Counted from the first letter of the stretch, positions 1-8,235 are shown. The stretch is 29,979 nucleotides of DNA from RPRI01 sp051233685 (GCF_051233685.1 NZ_JBAMMY010000195.1:1-29979); one strand, 5' to 3'. Notes: generated by a model not told the origin, from the letters alone. Translations and numbers: made by a program.

Positions 1-4
1 TTTT

Positions 5-550
5 TCATTTATCCGGCAATAGCGGACCTTTTGAAAAGGACTTTGTAAGAAAAAAGAACTTAAACCCGGAGAAAATATCAGAGACCTTTGGTAGCTTAAT
101 TTTTATGAAAATCAGTCTTGACATGGGGTCCACTATAAAAAGTAATCTGTTTCTGGCATCTTTATTAAAAAGGTCATTCGCGATAAATAAATCCAGAAGG
201 TCTTGCAGTGCACGGAATTTAATCTGACTGTTATCAAGTGGTGGCGATATAAGACGATTAACTGATTTTGACGCGTACCCGTTCAAAATTGTCAATGGGT
301 CGGCGAACCGCGCTACATTTTTAATAAGAGTAGCTGTCAGTGCGCGCAGATTTTCGGGGACCGGATCTCTTTTGAAGCCGGAAAGCCGCATTCCGTATGC
401 TGTAAAATATGCAGGCAGTTTGATCCTGTCCGCCTTGGCCTGTTTGCGGCACTCAGGGTTTTTACAATACTTTTGACGGTTGCGATTCCTGTAATCGGGC
501 GCAAATAACCTCTTGCAGTTACGGCACCTTATCTTTTTTTTAATTCCCAT
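5..550 (-). CDS. Zinc-ribbon protein, probably an insertion-element accessory ORF
   Basis: 181 aa from the ATG at 550, which has a GGGAGGT ribosome site 8 nt upstream; an in-frame TTG at 568 lacks one. The N-terminal ~40 residues form a small zinc ribbon, with a CxxC pair (RCRNC) followed by a C-x4-C pair (YCKNPEC) in a basic, Arg/Lys-rich context. I know similar short ribbons as the start of ORFs that accompany transposases in Deltaproteobacteria. The remaining ~140 residues are unfamiliar, with no transmembrane segment or catalytic motif I can name. It lies just inside a candidate element terminus at 757 and points away from it, which fits an element-borne gene. The C-terminal part could be degenerate. 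Function is unknown; nucleic-acid binding is an inference from the ribbon only. Confidence 0.55.
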   Translation of the reverse strand: MGIKKKIRCRNCKRLFAPDYRNRNRQKYCKNPECRKQAKADRIKLPAYFTAYGMRLSGFKRDPVPENLRALTATLIKNVARFADPLTILNGYASKSVNRLISPPLDNSQIKFRALQDLLDLFIANDLFNKDARNRLLFIVDPMSRLIFIKIKLPKVSDIFSGFKFFFLTKSFSKGPLLPDK

Positions 551-616
551 CCAGATAGCACCTCCCAAGAAGGTTCAACTATTTATGAATGGGTATGTTT
601 TGTGAAGATAAAAATT

Positions 617-664
617 GAAGAAAAAACCGGAAGAAAAAACCGGAAGAAAAATGAAGAAAAGGGT
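617..664. repeat. 13-bp tandem repeat, low complexity
   Basis: The unit GAAGAAAAAACCG is repeated at 617-629 and 630-642, followed by a decayed third copy from 643. It lies in the untranslated stretch between the candidate element end (757) and the zinc-ribbon ORF. A 71-codon open frame across it (602-817, plus strand) is Lys/Glu-rich only because of the purine bias, and I do not consider it a gene. Confidence 0.7.
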
Positions 665-715
665 TCTAAAAATTTATTATTTTGGAAGAAAAAGAAACAG
701 AAGAAAATTACAATT

Positions 716-979
716 TCAACATGGGGATTTAATTACGTTTTTAAGTCGGCCCTGACAGTTTTCCTGAATACAAAAAGTATCATATTCAAATGCTGTAGTT
801 GTGCCCTTATCGTGTGATACGGCATATGTCATTATGCCTGCACCTTCCAGGCTGTTATAAGCAACGAGTTTAACATAATCATTTGGACTGATCGTATCCG
901 CCATAGCTGCAGGAACAACCATTATGAAAAAAGCCATCATTAAAGACATTAAAGAGATGATCATCACCAATTTTTTCAT
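716..979 (-). pseudogene. Secreted PEP-CTERM-like protein, truncated by insertion
   Basis: 87 codons starting at the ATG at 979, with a GGGAGG ribosome site about 12 nt upstream. Residues 1-27 are a clear Sec signal peptide: MKK, a long hydrophobic core, then AMA before the mature DTISPND. The mature part ends in a TFCIQEN segment, which resembles the early region of PEP-CTERM/exosortase-sorted extracellular proteins. The C-terminal sorting signal cannot be seen because the frame runs into unrelated sequence at 757 and stops at 716. The last ~13 residues (CQGRLKNVIKSPC) are therefore probably read from the inserted element. A textbook sigma-54 promoter lies 50 nt upstream. The family call rests on the signal peptide, the FCIQEN segment and the promoter type, and is moderate. 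The rest of the original gene may lie beyond the left edge, on the other side of the element. Confidence 0.55.
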
Positions 980-1028
980 TTATCTATTCCGCCTCCCTGA
1001 AAGTTTGATTTCTTTAGCATTTAAGGAT

Positions 1029-1045
1029 TAGCAATTGGCGTGCCA
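1029..1045 (-). promoter_or_regulatory. Sigma-54 (RpoN) -24/-12 promoter
   Basis: On the minus strand 1045-1029 reads TGGCACGCCAATTGCTA. This matches the RpoN consensus TGGCACG-N4-TTGCW exactly, with the invariant GG and GC correctly spaced. The predicted start is near 1018, leaving a ~40-nt leader before the GGGAGG site and the ATG at 979. RpoN promoters require an enhancer-binding ATPase, and repeated upstream boxes at 1171-1390 are candidates for its sites. Confidence 0.85.
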
Positions 1046-1170
1046 CAATGTATTACATTTGTCGGTTAGTTTAATAATCTGTATAACCTACCGTTTTAGT
1101 TAATAAATATCTCAGAGAATTAACGCCTTATATCAAGTAAGGAACAGATGCTTTTTTTGCATTGATTAAA

Positions 1171-1390
1171 TTGTAAAGAATCCCGACGTTTTTAATGCAT
1201 ATAATGGTATTGTTTTGGTGGGTTTTGATAGAAAATGTTTATCTTACAATGTATTACAATGAATACGCTTATTGTAAAGAATCCCGACGTTTTTGATGCT
1301 TCCGGTGGTATTATTTTAGTGTTATTAATAGAAAACGAATATTTTACAAGATGTTACAAAGTATTTTCTTTTTGTAAAGAATTCCGACGT
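1171..1390. repeat. Three ~100-bp-phased upstream boxes (candidate activator sites)
   Basis: The 18-mer TTGTAAAGAATCCCGACG occurs at 1171-1188 and 1272-1289, and again with one change (AATTCC) at 1372-1389. The start-to-start distances are 101 and 100 bp. Similarity extends through each unit: a following run of T, GGTATT, a TGATAGAAAA/TAATAGAAAA segment, and a TTACAAnnTnTTACAA motif near the unit end (1244-1259, 1344-1359). The boxes lie ~126, ~227 and ~327 bp upstream of the -24 element at 1045, which is a normal range for enhancers of sigma-54 promoters. They probably bind an EBP such as the PrsR type linked with PEP-CTERM genes; that identity is inference. Confidence 0.75.
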
Positions 1391-1486
1391 ATTAAATAGT
1401 TATCATTCAACGTTTAAATTCATACTGATAGATAAACGATAAAATCCCAAGGGAATCTTTATGATATAAACAGATAAGATAAAGTA

Positions 1487-1975
1487 TTACATCAGGTAGG
1501 TTTGCAGTGTTTTATAGCTCTTAAAATCAGCATCAACAATGAAAGCTCCGACATGAAGGCTATCTTCGGCATCGACAACTCTGCTTGACTCACAAAACAA
1601 CCTTATGGGTTTGTTTTCAACAGGCAAATTAAAAACAAGCTCAAATCTTGAACCTTGCGAATCAATCAGAATCTGATCCTTGAAATCCTTGGGTATTAAA
1701 ACTTTTACGCCTCCAAGAGAAATCTCTGAGATAGAGACTACTCCCATTTGTCCATCTTTCTGTTGATTAATCACAGCAGGAACAGAAAAGGCCTTTCTCG
1801 GGTATTGTCGTTTTTCTTTATCAACACTCTGAAATGCTTTTCTCTCTTTTAAAAAATTAGTCAGAGCCATTTCTATTGTTGATGATAAAGACCGCTGGTC
1901 TTCTTTTGCAACTCGGGCCAGGGATTCATGTAAATCCTTGCTGGCACGAAAGGATATGAGGCTGTCTTTTTTCAT
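1487..1975 (-). CDS. Ribbon-helix-helix / PilZ fusion protein, likely c-di-GMP-responsive regulator
   Basis: 162 aa; ATG at 1975 with AAGG 7 nt upstream. Residues ~4-45 look like a CopG/Arc-type ribbon-helix-helix DNA-binding domain (ISFRASKDLHESLARVAKE, then a helix rich in Ser, Ile and Leu). Residues ~55-155 look like a PilZ domain: an RxxxR motif (R56-Q-Y-P-R60) followed ~24 residues later by an (D/N)xSxxG-like motif, here E84-I-S86-L-G-G89. PilZ domains of this form bind cyclic di-GMP, so the protein may couple the second messenger to transcription. It is transcribed in the same direction as the secreted PEP-CTERM-like gene and ends ~100 bp before the phased boxes. A control role over that region is suggested by position only. 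The Glu in place of Asp/Asn is unusual and could affect ligand affinity. Confidence 0.75.
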   Translation of the reverse strand: MKKDSLISFRASKDLHESLARVAKEDQRSLSSTIEMALTNFLKERKAFQSVDKEKRQYPRKAFSVPAVINQQKDGQMGVVSISEISLGGVKVLIPKDFKDQILIDSQGSRFELVFNLPVENKPIRLFCESSRVVDAEDSLHVGAFIVDADFKSYKTLQTYLM

Positions 1976-2571
1976 GAGAATGCCTTTATATTTTAATTAA
2001 TATATGATTCCAATATTAGAAAAGAACATAATATACCTGAAGAATAACTCACTGCCTTTAATTGACGTTAAGCATCGTAATAAATAATTTTTTATAAAAA
2101 TAATACAATACTGATGTAATTGCAAACATTTTGTCATGCCCGGATATTCTTATTTTTAATCCATGATCCAAGATACTTATAAACTTAATTCGTAACTTCT
2201 CAATAACGCTGTAAAACACAGCAGATAACGATTCATGATACGATCAAGATTCCTCCTGAAAGTATTTCCGAAAAAAGCCGTTTCAAAGAATATCAGGATT
2301 TTGTGGTTCAGGATATTAAAATCGAAGGCTGCACCCCTGTATCGTGTGGAACGCTGGAAGACACCCGACGATTGAAAATTTAGCCATAATCTTTACTCAT
2401 TCCGGATTTTTTCAAGATAATCTAAAAACATCACAGAAAAATCTTTTTTGTGTAATAATATATGTGTATAAGATTTATAAAATCTTCGTTATTAAAAAAG
2501 GCGGGATTATAGCGGGATAAAATGGAAAGAAAAATTAAGATGTTTGCAGTAATATAACTATTTGATTATAT
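1976..2571. other. Noncoding stretch with a transposase relic
   Basis: About 600 bp of AT-rich sequence with no intact gene. It contains a decayed transposase fragment (2231-2375). A short direct repeat of GCGGGATTATAGCGGGATAA type at ~2502-2521 sits near the 3' end of the tRNA-Thr gene. I found no convincing promoter, terminator or structured RNA here. Confidence 0.6.
2231..2375 (+). pseudogene. Transposase fragment with a frameshift
   Basis: Translating from 2231 gives IHDTIKIPP...SRFKEYQDFVVQDIKIEG. Shifting by one base from 2334 gives PLYRVERWKTPDD, then a stop at 2373. The joined string, with an FVVQD core followed by a YRxERWxTPD core, resembles the N-terminal region of a DDE-type transposase family common in bacteria; I cannot name the family. 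There is no start codon, no catalytic region and one frameshift, so this is a relic. It shows that the interval between the RHH-PilZ gene and the tRNA has received mobile DNA before. Confidence 0.6.
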
Positions 2572-2647
2572 TGGAGCCGACGGGCGGAGTCGAACCGCCT
2601 ACCTGCTGATTACGAATCAGCTGCTCTACCGGGTGAGCTACGTCGGC
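2572..2647 (-). tRNA. tRNA-Thr (anticodon CGT)
   Basis: 76 nt on the minus strand, with CCA encoded at 2574-2572. Acceptor arms GCCGACG and CGTCGGC pair fully. The D arm has the usual GCTC...GAGC, the anticodon stem-loop is CTGAT-TCGTAAT-CAG with anticodon CGT (reads ACG, Thr), and the T arm is GGCGG-TTCGACT-CCGCC. It is divergent from mfd, whose start is ~34 bp away. Confidence 0.95.
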
Positions 2648-2680
2648 TGAATTTTATTTCGAAAATTAGGTACTTTGTTT

Positions 2681-5600
2681 ATGTGTCAAAATCAAGAGAA
2701 AAATAATTCTTTCGATTATCTTCTTAAGTCCTTTTCAGAAAAAGAACAAGGAATAGATTTCGAAGGGCTGTCCGGTTCAAAAAAAGCTTATATCGCATTC
2801 AGGCTGTATATAAAACATAAATTACCGACGTTGGTTATTGTACCTTCGGTAAAAGAGTCAGCAGATTTTGTTAATGACCTTAATTATTTTTTTAACGGTC
2901 AAAATATTCCTGTAATGATTTTTCCCCAATACAATGTTTCTTCCAAATCCGTTTCTTATCATAATGAAATAGCGTCAGATCGTATCAGAACTCTTTACAA
3001 AGCCATAGAAAGTCAAATTCCTCCAATCATAGTTACAACTCCGGGCGCATTGGCCGGAAGGTTAATTCCCAAAAATGAATTGTTAAATTTTTCCGAACTC
3101 ATAGCTGAGGGTGAAGAGATAGAAAGGGATAGATTTATCGCAAAACTGGTTGCGGGAGGCTATTGCAGAACCGCTATTGTTGAGGAACCGGGAGATTATT
3201 GTATCAGAGGCGGTATTATTGATATTTTCACACCTCTTTATCCCGACCCTTTAAGGATTGATCTTTCAGATGATTTTATAGAATCAATAAGATTTTTTTC
3301 AGCAGCAAGCCAGAGAAGTTTAAAACCTGTCCATGAAGCAATTATCCTTCCTGCAAAAGAAGCAATTATAAAAGCCAATGATTTAAATTATATTGTTAGC
3401 CACATAAGAGAACTCGCATCCGGCCTTAACATACCTGTTACAAAAGTAAGAACAATAATCGATAAAATAAAAAATGAAGGGGTTCTGCCTGAAATTGAAG
3501 GTTTAAACTGTCTGGTTTATTCTAAACCTGATTCTTTTTTTGATTATATTCCCAAAAATTCCATTATTATTATGGATGAACCCGAACAACTCAAAGAAAC
3601 AACTGAAAAGCTGTTTGACAAGGAACAAAAAGATTATTCTTTAGCCCGTGATGAACAAAGACTGAGTATAAATCCTGAAAAAATATACCTGTCATGGAAC
3701 GAAATATTCAAAATAATCAATGAAAAAACATACTATAGCTTCAGATCAATCGGCTTTTTTAGTATCGATGAGCACAAGCGCTGCTCAATTAAATGCAGTG
3801 ATTTTATAAAAAGCAATGACCTTGTAATTCAGGATCTGAAAAACCGGATTAAAAAAGAAAACTACCTGTTACCCCTTGCACAATGGATTGATGATAAAAT
3901 AAATTTACGGTGTGTTACTCTGATTGTATGCAGCACCATGTCCCAGGCCGAAAGGATAAAGTCGCTCTTATTGCCATACGGGATTACACCCCGGATAAAA
4001 GAAAATTATACCATGAGCTTGGGTATAAAAGGAGAAACATATATTTGTCTTGGACGTATTTCTTCCGGTTTTGTTTATCTTGAAGAATCGATGGCAATAA
4101 TTACCGAAGATGAAATTTTCGGCGCAAAACATCATGTGCAAAAGCAATCGGCAAGAAGACCGGCTTCAATGATTATTGCTTTTGAAGATTTAAAAAAAGG
4201 GGACCTTGTAGTTCATAACGATCACGGCATAGGACAATACGAAGGGATTGCCAAACTTACAGTCGACGGTTCCACCAATGATTTTCTGCTTATTCTGTAT
4301 AAAGATGATGACAGATTGTATCTTCCGGTTGATAAAATGAACATGGTTTTTAAATACATGGGTGTTGATGAAATTGTTCCTGTTCTTGACAAGATGGGCG
4401 GGAAAGCATGGGATCGGGTTAAGGAACGTGCAAAAAAGTCCGCTGAAAAAATTGCCGGTGAACTTCTTAAATTATATGCAACAAGAAAAGTAAACGAAGG
4501 TTTTGCTCATAAAAAGCCGGATAGCTATTTTAAGGATTTTGAGGCTGAATTCTCATATGAAGAAACACCTGACCAGCTTAGTGCAATTGATGATGTTATG
4601 AGCGACATGGAAAATAACACCCCCATGGACAGGCTGGTTTGCGGTGATGTAGGATATGGTAAAACCGAAGTGGCTCTGAGAGCCTCATTTCTTGCAATTA
4701 ATTGCGCTAAGCAGGTAGCGGTTCTGGTTCCCACAACAGTTCTTGCTGAACAGCATTTTTCAACTTTTAAAGCGCGATTCGAAAAATACCCGGTAAACAT
4801 TGAATGTCTCAGCAGATTCAGAAGTATTAAGGAACAAAAAAGAATAATATCCGATATTTCATCCGGAAAAGCTGATATTGTTATAGGCACCCACAGGCTT
4901 TTACAAAAAGATGTCATCTTTAAAGATCTTGGACTTATAGTACTTGATGAAGAGCACCGCTTTGGAGTCAAACACAAGGAAAAGCTGAAGAAATTAAGAA
5001 ATAATGTAGATGTTCTTGCACTGACGGCAACACCGATTCCAAGAACATTGCATATGTCGCTTACCGGAATACGTGATATCAGTGTTATCTCCACCCCGCC
5101 TGAACACCGTCAGTCAATAATAACTTACGTTTCGGAATTTGATGAAGCTCTGATTGCTGAAGCGGTACGAAAAGAGCTTGCCAGGAAAGGCCAGATATAT
5201 TTTGTACATAACAATATTTTTACAATAGATAAAATTGCAAACAAACTACATGAACTTATTCCTGAAATAAAGATTGGTATCGGACATGGCAGACTGAGCG
5301 AAAATGAGCTTGAGAGCGTTATGCTTAAATTCGTAAATAAAGACATTGATATGCTGGTTTGCACCACAATTATTGAATCCGGCCTTGATATCCCTTCGGC
5401 GAATACAATAATTATAAACAGGGCTGACAGATTCGGTCTGGCACAGATCTACCAGTTACGTGGCCGCGTTGGGCGTTCTGATGAACAGGCTTATGCTTAT
5501 CTTTTTATTCCCAAAGACAGTATTCTGGGGAAAGATGCCCAAAAACGGCTGAAAGTATTGATGGAGCACAGTGATCTTGGTTCAGGATTTCAGATCGCAA

Positions 5601-6196
5601 TGAGTGATTTGAGAATAAGGGGAGGAGGCACAATTCTGGGCGCTTCCCAGTCAGGGCATATTGCAGCCATTGGATATGAGATGTTTTTAAAACTTATGGA
5701 AGAAGCGGTTTGCGAACTTAAAGGTGAACCTGTAAATAAAATCATAGAGCCTGAAATAAACATTTCCATGTCGGCGTATCTTTCCGAATTATATGTATCG
5801 GATATTGATCAGAGACTTACAGCTTACCGCCGCCTTTCAAGAATGACGGAACTTTACGAGGTCTCAGATTTTAAAGCCGAACTGGAGGATAGATTCGGGC
5901 CATTGCCAAAGGAAGCATCCAATCTTTTGGTCAAAATAATGTTCAGAATATTAGCCCAGAAATCAGGTATTCAACGCCTTAATTTAAAGGATCGCCAGCT
6001 TTTTCTGTATTTTTCACAAGATTCATCTATCAAAAATCCTTCGGAACTCATTAATATGGTTGTTTCAAATAAAGGCCGGTTTGAATTTACACCTGATCAT
6101 GTACTCAAGGTAAATTTGATGAAACATAGTTTTATCAGGCAAATAGGCGAAGTGAAAAACATCTTGAAAGAAATTGTTCAACGTGTTAACAGCTGA
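2681..6196 (+). CDS. mfd: Transcription-repair coupling factor Mfd
   Basis: 1171 aa, full length for the family. Mfd is an ATP-driven DNA translocase that removes RNA polymerase stalled at lesions and recruits UvrA. Domains in order are the UvrB-like N-terminal module (residues ~20-350), a CarD-type RNA-polymerase-interaction domain (from ~506, GDLVVHNDHGIGQYEGI), RecG-like helicase lobes with Walker A GDVGYGKTE (~653-661) and DEEH box (~754), motif ALTATPIPRTL, motif VI QLRGRVGRS, and a C-terminal TRCF domain. I place the start at ATG 2681, with AGG about 10 nt before it; an in-frame TTG at 2675 is only 4 nt from the AGG. It heads the plus-strand housekeeping run and is followed 83 bp later by a SurA-like gene. 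Confidence 0.96.
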   Translation: MCQNQEKNNSFDYLLKSFSEKEQGIDFEGLSGSKKAYIAFRLYIKHKLPTLVIVPSVKESADFVNDLNYFFNGQNIPVMIFPQYNVSSKSVSYHNEIASDRIRTLYKAIESQIPPIIVTTPGALAGRLIPKNELLNFSELIAEGEEIERDRFIAKLVAGGYCRTAIVEEPGDYCIRGGIIDIFTPLYPDPLRIDLSDDFIESIRFFSAASQRSLKPVHEAIILPAKEAIIKANDLNYIVSHIRELASGLNIPVTKVRTIIDKIKNEGVLPEIEGLNCLVYSKPDSFFDYIPKNSIIIMDEPEQLKETTEKLFDKEQKDYSLARDEQRLSINPEKIYLSWNEIFKIINEKTYYSFRSIGFFSIDEHKRCSIKCSDFIKSNDLVIQDLKNRIKKENYLLPLAQWIDDKINLRCVTLIVCSTMSQAERIKSLLLPYGITPRIKENYTMSLGIKGETYICLGRISSGFVYLEESMAIITEDEIFGAKHHVQKQSARRPASMIIAFEDLKKGDLVVHNDHGIGQYEGIAKLTVDGSTNDFLLILYKDDDRLYLPVDKMNMVFKYMGVDEIVPVLDKMGGKAWDRVKERAKKSAEKIAGELLKLYATRKVNEGFAHKKPDSYFKDFEAEFSYEETPDQLSAIDDVMSDMENNTPMDRLVCGDVGYGKTEVALRASFLAINCAKQVAVLVPTTVLAEQHFSTFKARFEKYPVNIECLSRFRSIKEQKRIISDISSGKADIVIGTHRLLQKDVIFKDLGLIVLDEEHRFGVKHKEKLKKLRNNVDVLALTATPIPRTLHMSLTGIRDISVISTPPEHRQSIITYVSEFDEALIAEAVRKELARKGQIYFVHNNIFTIDKIANKLHELIPEIKIGIGHGRLSENELESVMLKFVNKDIDMLVCTTIIESGLDIPSANTIIINRADRFGLAQIYQLRGRVGRSDEQAYAYLFIPKDSILGKDAQKRLKVLMEHSDLGSGFQIAMSDLRIRGGGTILGASQSGHIAAIGYEMFLKLMEEAVCELKGEPVNKIIEPEINISMSAYLSELYVSDIDQRLTAYRRLSRMTELYEVSDFKAELEDRFGPLPKEASNLLVKIMFRILAQKSGIQRLNLKDRQLFLYFSQDSSIKNPSELINMVVSNKGRFEFTPDHVLKVNLMKHSFIRQIGEVKNILKEIVQRVNS

Positions 6197-6279
6197 ATAT
6201 TTCTAATAATAAATATACAGGACTTGCAATAAGTTCACCTTAATTCAACAACATCAAACCAGATTGTGATTGGAAACTT

Positions 6280-7278
6280 ATGAAAAGCAAATTTACGACT
6301 TACTTGAATAACATAGTTATGATTTTTATTTTGCTGATACTGCAAGCCGGTTTTATTTACGACAAACCATGCGGAGCTGAAGTGGTGGACAGAGTGGTTG
6401 CTGTTGTTAATGATGATGTGATTACACTTAGCGATCTTGAAGTAGCTACCAGAGCATATACTGAAAAAATAAAATCAGCCGGCTATGGTTTTGAAGAAGA
6501 GCATGCAATGCTTTTTAAAATGCGGGAAGATATGCTGGACCAGCTTATTAACCGAAAACTTACAGATCAGGAAATTAAAAAATACGGGATTTCCACAAAC
6601 GATAAAGAGATTGATAATTCAATTGAGCGCATCAAAGAGGCTAAGTATCTGACTGACGAAGAATTAAGAAATATGGTAACCAAAGACGGCATGACGTTTG
6701 ATGATTTCCGCGATGCGATTAAAGAAAATATTCTCAGATCAAAAGTTCTTGATATTGAAGTTAAATCAAAGATCGTAATAACTAAAGAAGATACGAAAGC
6801 ATATTACGACAGCCATAAAAGCGATTATATGCCGCAGAATAAATATCATCTATTTAATATAATTATAAAAACAAACTCAGAAGCTGATGGGGATGATAAA
6901 CATGAAGCTATGTCGGTAATGGAAAAGATTTATGCAAAATTAAAGCAAGGACAGCCATTTGAAGAAGTCAGCAAAGATAGTGCAGAATCATCAGGTGTTG
7001 AAAATTCGGATTTGGGATATTTCAAGGCTGATGAATTATCACCACAAATACAGGATGCTATAAAAAATCTGAAACAAAAAGAATTTACAAAAATACTTGA
7101 AACTGATTTAGGGTACCAGATAATCTATATAAAGGATATCGAAGTAAAGCCGGGCAAATCGCTTGATGAAGCTGCAGCTGGAATCCAGGGGATTCTGTTT
7201 AATGACATAATTGATAAAAATTTTAAATTATGGATGGAACAACTTAGGAAGAAATCTTATATTAAGATAATTAAATAA
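6280..7278 (+). CDS. Periplasmic SurA/PpiC-type peptidyl-prolyl isomerase chaperone
   Basis: 332 aa. An N-terminal signal segment (hydrophobic core ~11-26) is followed by a probable cleavage after CGA near residue 33. The mature N-terminus, EVVDRVVAVVNDDVITLSDLE, is the classic start of the SurA N-terminal domain. Helical residues ~50-180 form the chaperone module, and a single parvulin (PpiC rotamase) domain spans ~183-290, with the LGYF segment and the LGYQIIYIKDIE end. E. coli SurA has two parvulin domains, so this is a shorter one-domain version, as is usual outside Gammaproteobacteria. It likely helps outer-membrane proteins fold in the periplasm. No clear ribosome site precedes the ATG. 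The 183 bp behind it (7279-7461) hold no recognisable element. Confidence 0.88.
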   Translation: MKSKFTTYLNNIVMIFILLILQAGFIYDKPCGAEVVDRVVAVVNDDVITLSDLEVATRAYTEKIKSAGYGFEEEHAMLFKMREDMLDQLINRKLTDQEIKKYGISTNDKEIDNSIERIKEAKYLTDEELRNMVTKDGMTFDDFRDAIKENILRSKVLDIEVKSKIVITKEDTKAYYDSHKSDYMPQNKYHLFNIIIKTNSEADGDDKHEAMSVMEKIYAKLKQGQPFEEVSKDSAESSGVENSDLGYFKADELSPQIQDAIKNLKQKEFTKILETDLGYQIIYIKDIEVKPGKSLDEAAAGIQGILFNDIIDKNFKLWMEQLRKKSYIKIIK

Positions 7279-7461
7279 GCATAATTTTCCGGCTGCGATA
7301 AATTATCCTGACTTTATAAATAATCTCTTCGCTTAAGTTGCGCTTTGTCGTTCAAATCCTGACTTTTTGCTAATCCATTATATTTATAACTACACAGATT
7401 CATTAATGTAACTAAGTAAGCGTATCTATTTTTTTTCAAGTCGTACCGGGATTATAATTTG

Positions 7462-8235
7462 ATGCCAAATTTAACATTGCCTGCAATAATTCTTCGGCGT
7501 GTAGATTTTGGGGACTATGATTTAATATTAACTTTCTTCTCATTGAATAAAGGCAAAATATCCGCTATTGCAAAATCTGCGAAAAAGAGCACAAAGCGTT
7601 TTGGCGGAATTCTCGAATTATTCTCGGTCCTCCGGCTTGTATGCAGTACCGCTAAAGGAAGAGAGCTTTTGGTATTGCAGGAGGCTGATCTTATTAATTC
7701 ATTTTCCTGCATAAGAGGAGACTTAAAAAAAACTGCATATGCAAGTTATTTTGCCGAATTAATAAATGAGTGGTCGGAAACCGGATCAGAACAGGAGGGT
7801 ATTTACCGCCTTTTATACTTTGTTCTTGATCAACTTGATATCTGCCGGATTCCGGAAGAAATATTAAGCATTATATTTCAGATGAGATTTGCTGATATAG
7901 TTGGAGTTCGTCCTAATTTATCGGTATGTACGGACTGCCGGATAGAAATAGACAGAATAAAAGAAGACCGGGTTGCCTTTGACTTTTCAAAGGGAGGAAT
8001 TATTTGCCAGAAATGTGCCTGTATATCCGTTAACAGGTTTTTTCTTTCCAAAGGAACAATCAAGCAACTCCTTTGGGTTGAAAGCGGCGATTTGTCAAAG
8101 GCTGCGAAAATACGATTTACTCCTTCTTCGGTAAAAGAAGGATTGGGGTTTTTGGAATCATTTATAACTTATCATATTGGAAAAGAGCTGCAAAGCCTTA
8201 GATTTTTAAAACAGATCAGGAGAAAAGATGAGTAA
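7462..8235 (+). CDS. recO: DNA repair protein RecO
   Basis: 257 aa. RecO promotes loading of RecA onto SSB-coated single-stranded DNA with RecR and anneals complementary strands. The N-terminal OB fold is recognisable (LPAIILRRVDFGDYD, LNKGKISAIAKSAKK), followed by the helical domain and a zinc site with CxxC at ~156-159 and CxxC at ~182-185. The start is the ATG at 7462; the TTG one codon earlier adds nothing. There is no strong Shine-Dalgarno, only a GGGA ~11 nt upstream. The end overlaps the next gene by 8 nt, implying coupled translation. recO beside glyQ/glyS is a recurring arrangement in bacteria. Confidence 0.93.
   Translation: MPNLTLPAIILRRVDFGDYDLILTFFSLNKGKISAIAKSAKKSTKRFGGILELFSVLRLVCSTAKGRELLVLQEADLINSFSCIRGDLKKTAYASYFAELINEWSETGSEQEGIYRLLYFVLDQLDICRIPEEILSIIFQMRFADIVGVRPNLSVCTDCRIEIDRIKEDRVAFDFSKGGIICQKCACISVNRFFLSKGTIKQLLWVESGDLSKAAKIRFTPSSVKEGLGFLESFITYHIGKELQSLRFLKQIRRKDE

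Larger units (their letters stand above)
5..757 (-). mobile_element. Candidate end of an insertion element (IS21-like), continuing off the left edge
   Basis: Read on the minus strand, the protein frame of the secreted-protein gene changes character at TGTCAGGGCCGACTTAAAAA, which begins at 757. IS21-family elements typically begin TGT followed by a run of A within ~20 nt. Directly behind it comes a noncoding AT-rich leader with a 13-bp tandem repeat, then a zinc-ribbon ORF in the same orientation. Together these suggest one terminus of an element inserted in the 716-979 gene and extending beyond position 1. The other terminus, the target duplication and istA/istB are not in view, so the family name is tentative. 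Confidence 0.4.

Noticed and set aside
602..817. 71-codon plus-strand frame rich in Lys and Glu
   Set aside because: It comes from the purine-rich 13-bp repeat and overlaps the secreted-protein gene on the other strand; no ribosome site.
1171..1390. Possible CRISPR array
   Set aside because: The conserved part is only 18 bp, the spacing ~83 bp, just three units, and similarity continues between boxes. It fits regulatory repeats better.
2502..2521. GCGGGATTATAGCGGGATAA near tRNA-Thr as a possible attachment site
   Set aside because: No integrase gene or second copy of the tRNA end is visible; a short direct repeat alone is not enough.
4525..5094. Long minus-strand frame inside mfd
   Set aside because: Shadow of the conserved helicase region; no start context, motif or coding character of its own.
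7453..7458. TATAAT just before the recO start
   Set aside because: Perfect -10 sequence, but no -35 at the right distance, and a start there would fall inside the recO ATG. Leaderless expression is not supported by anything else.
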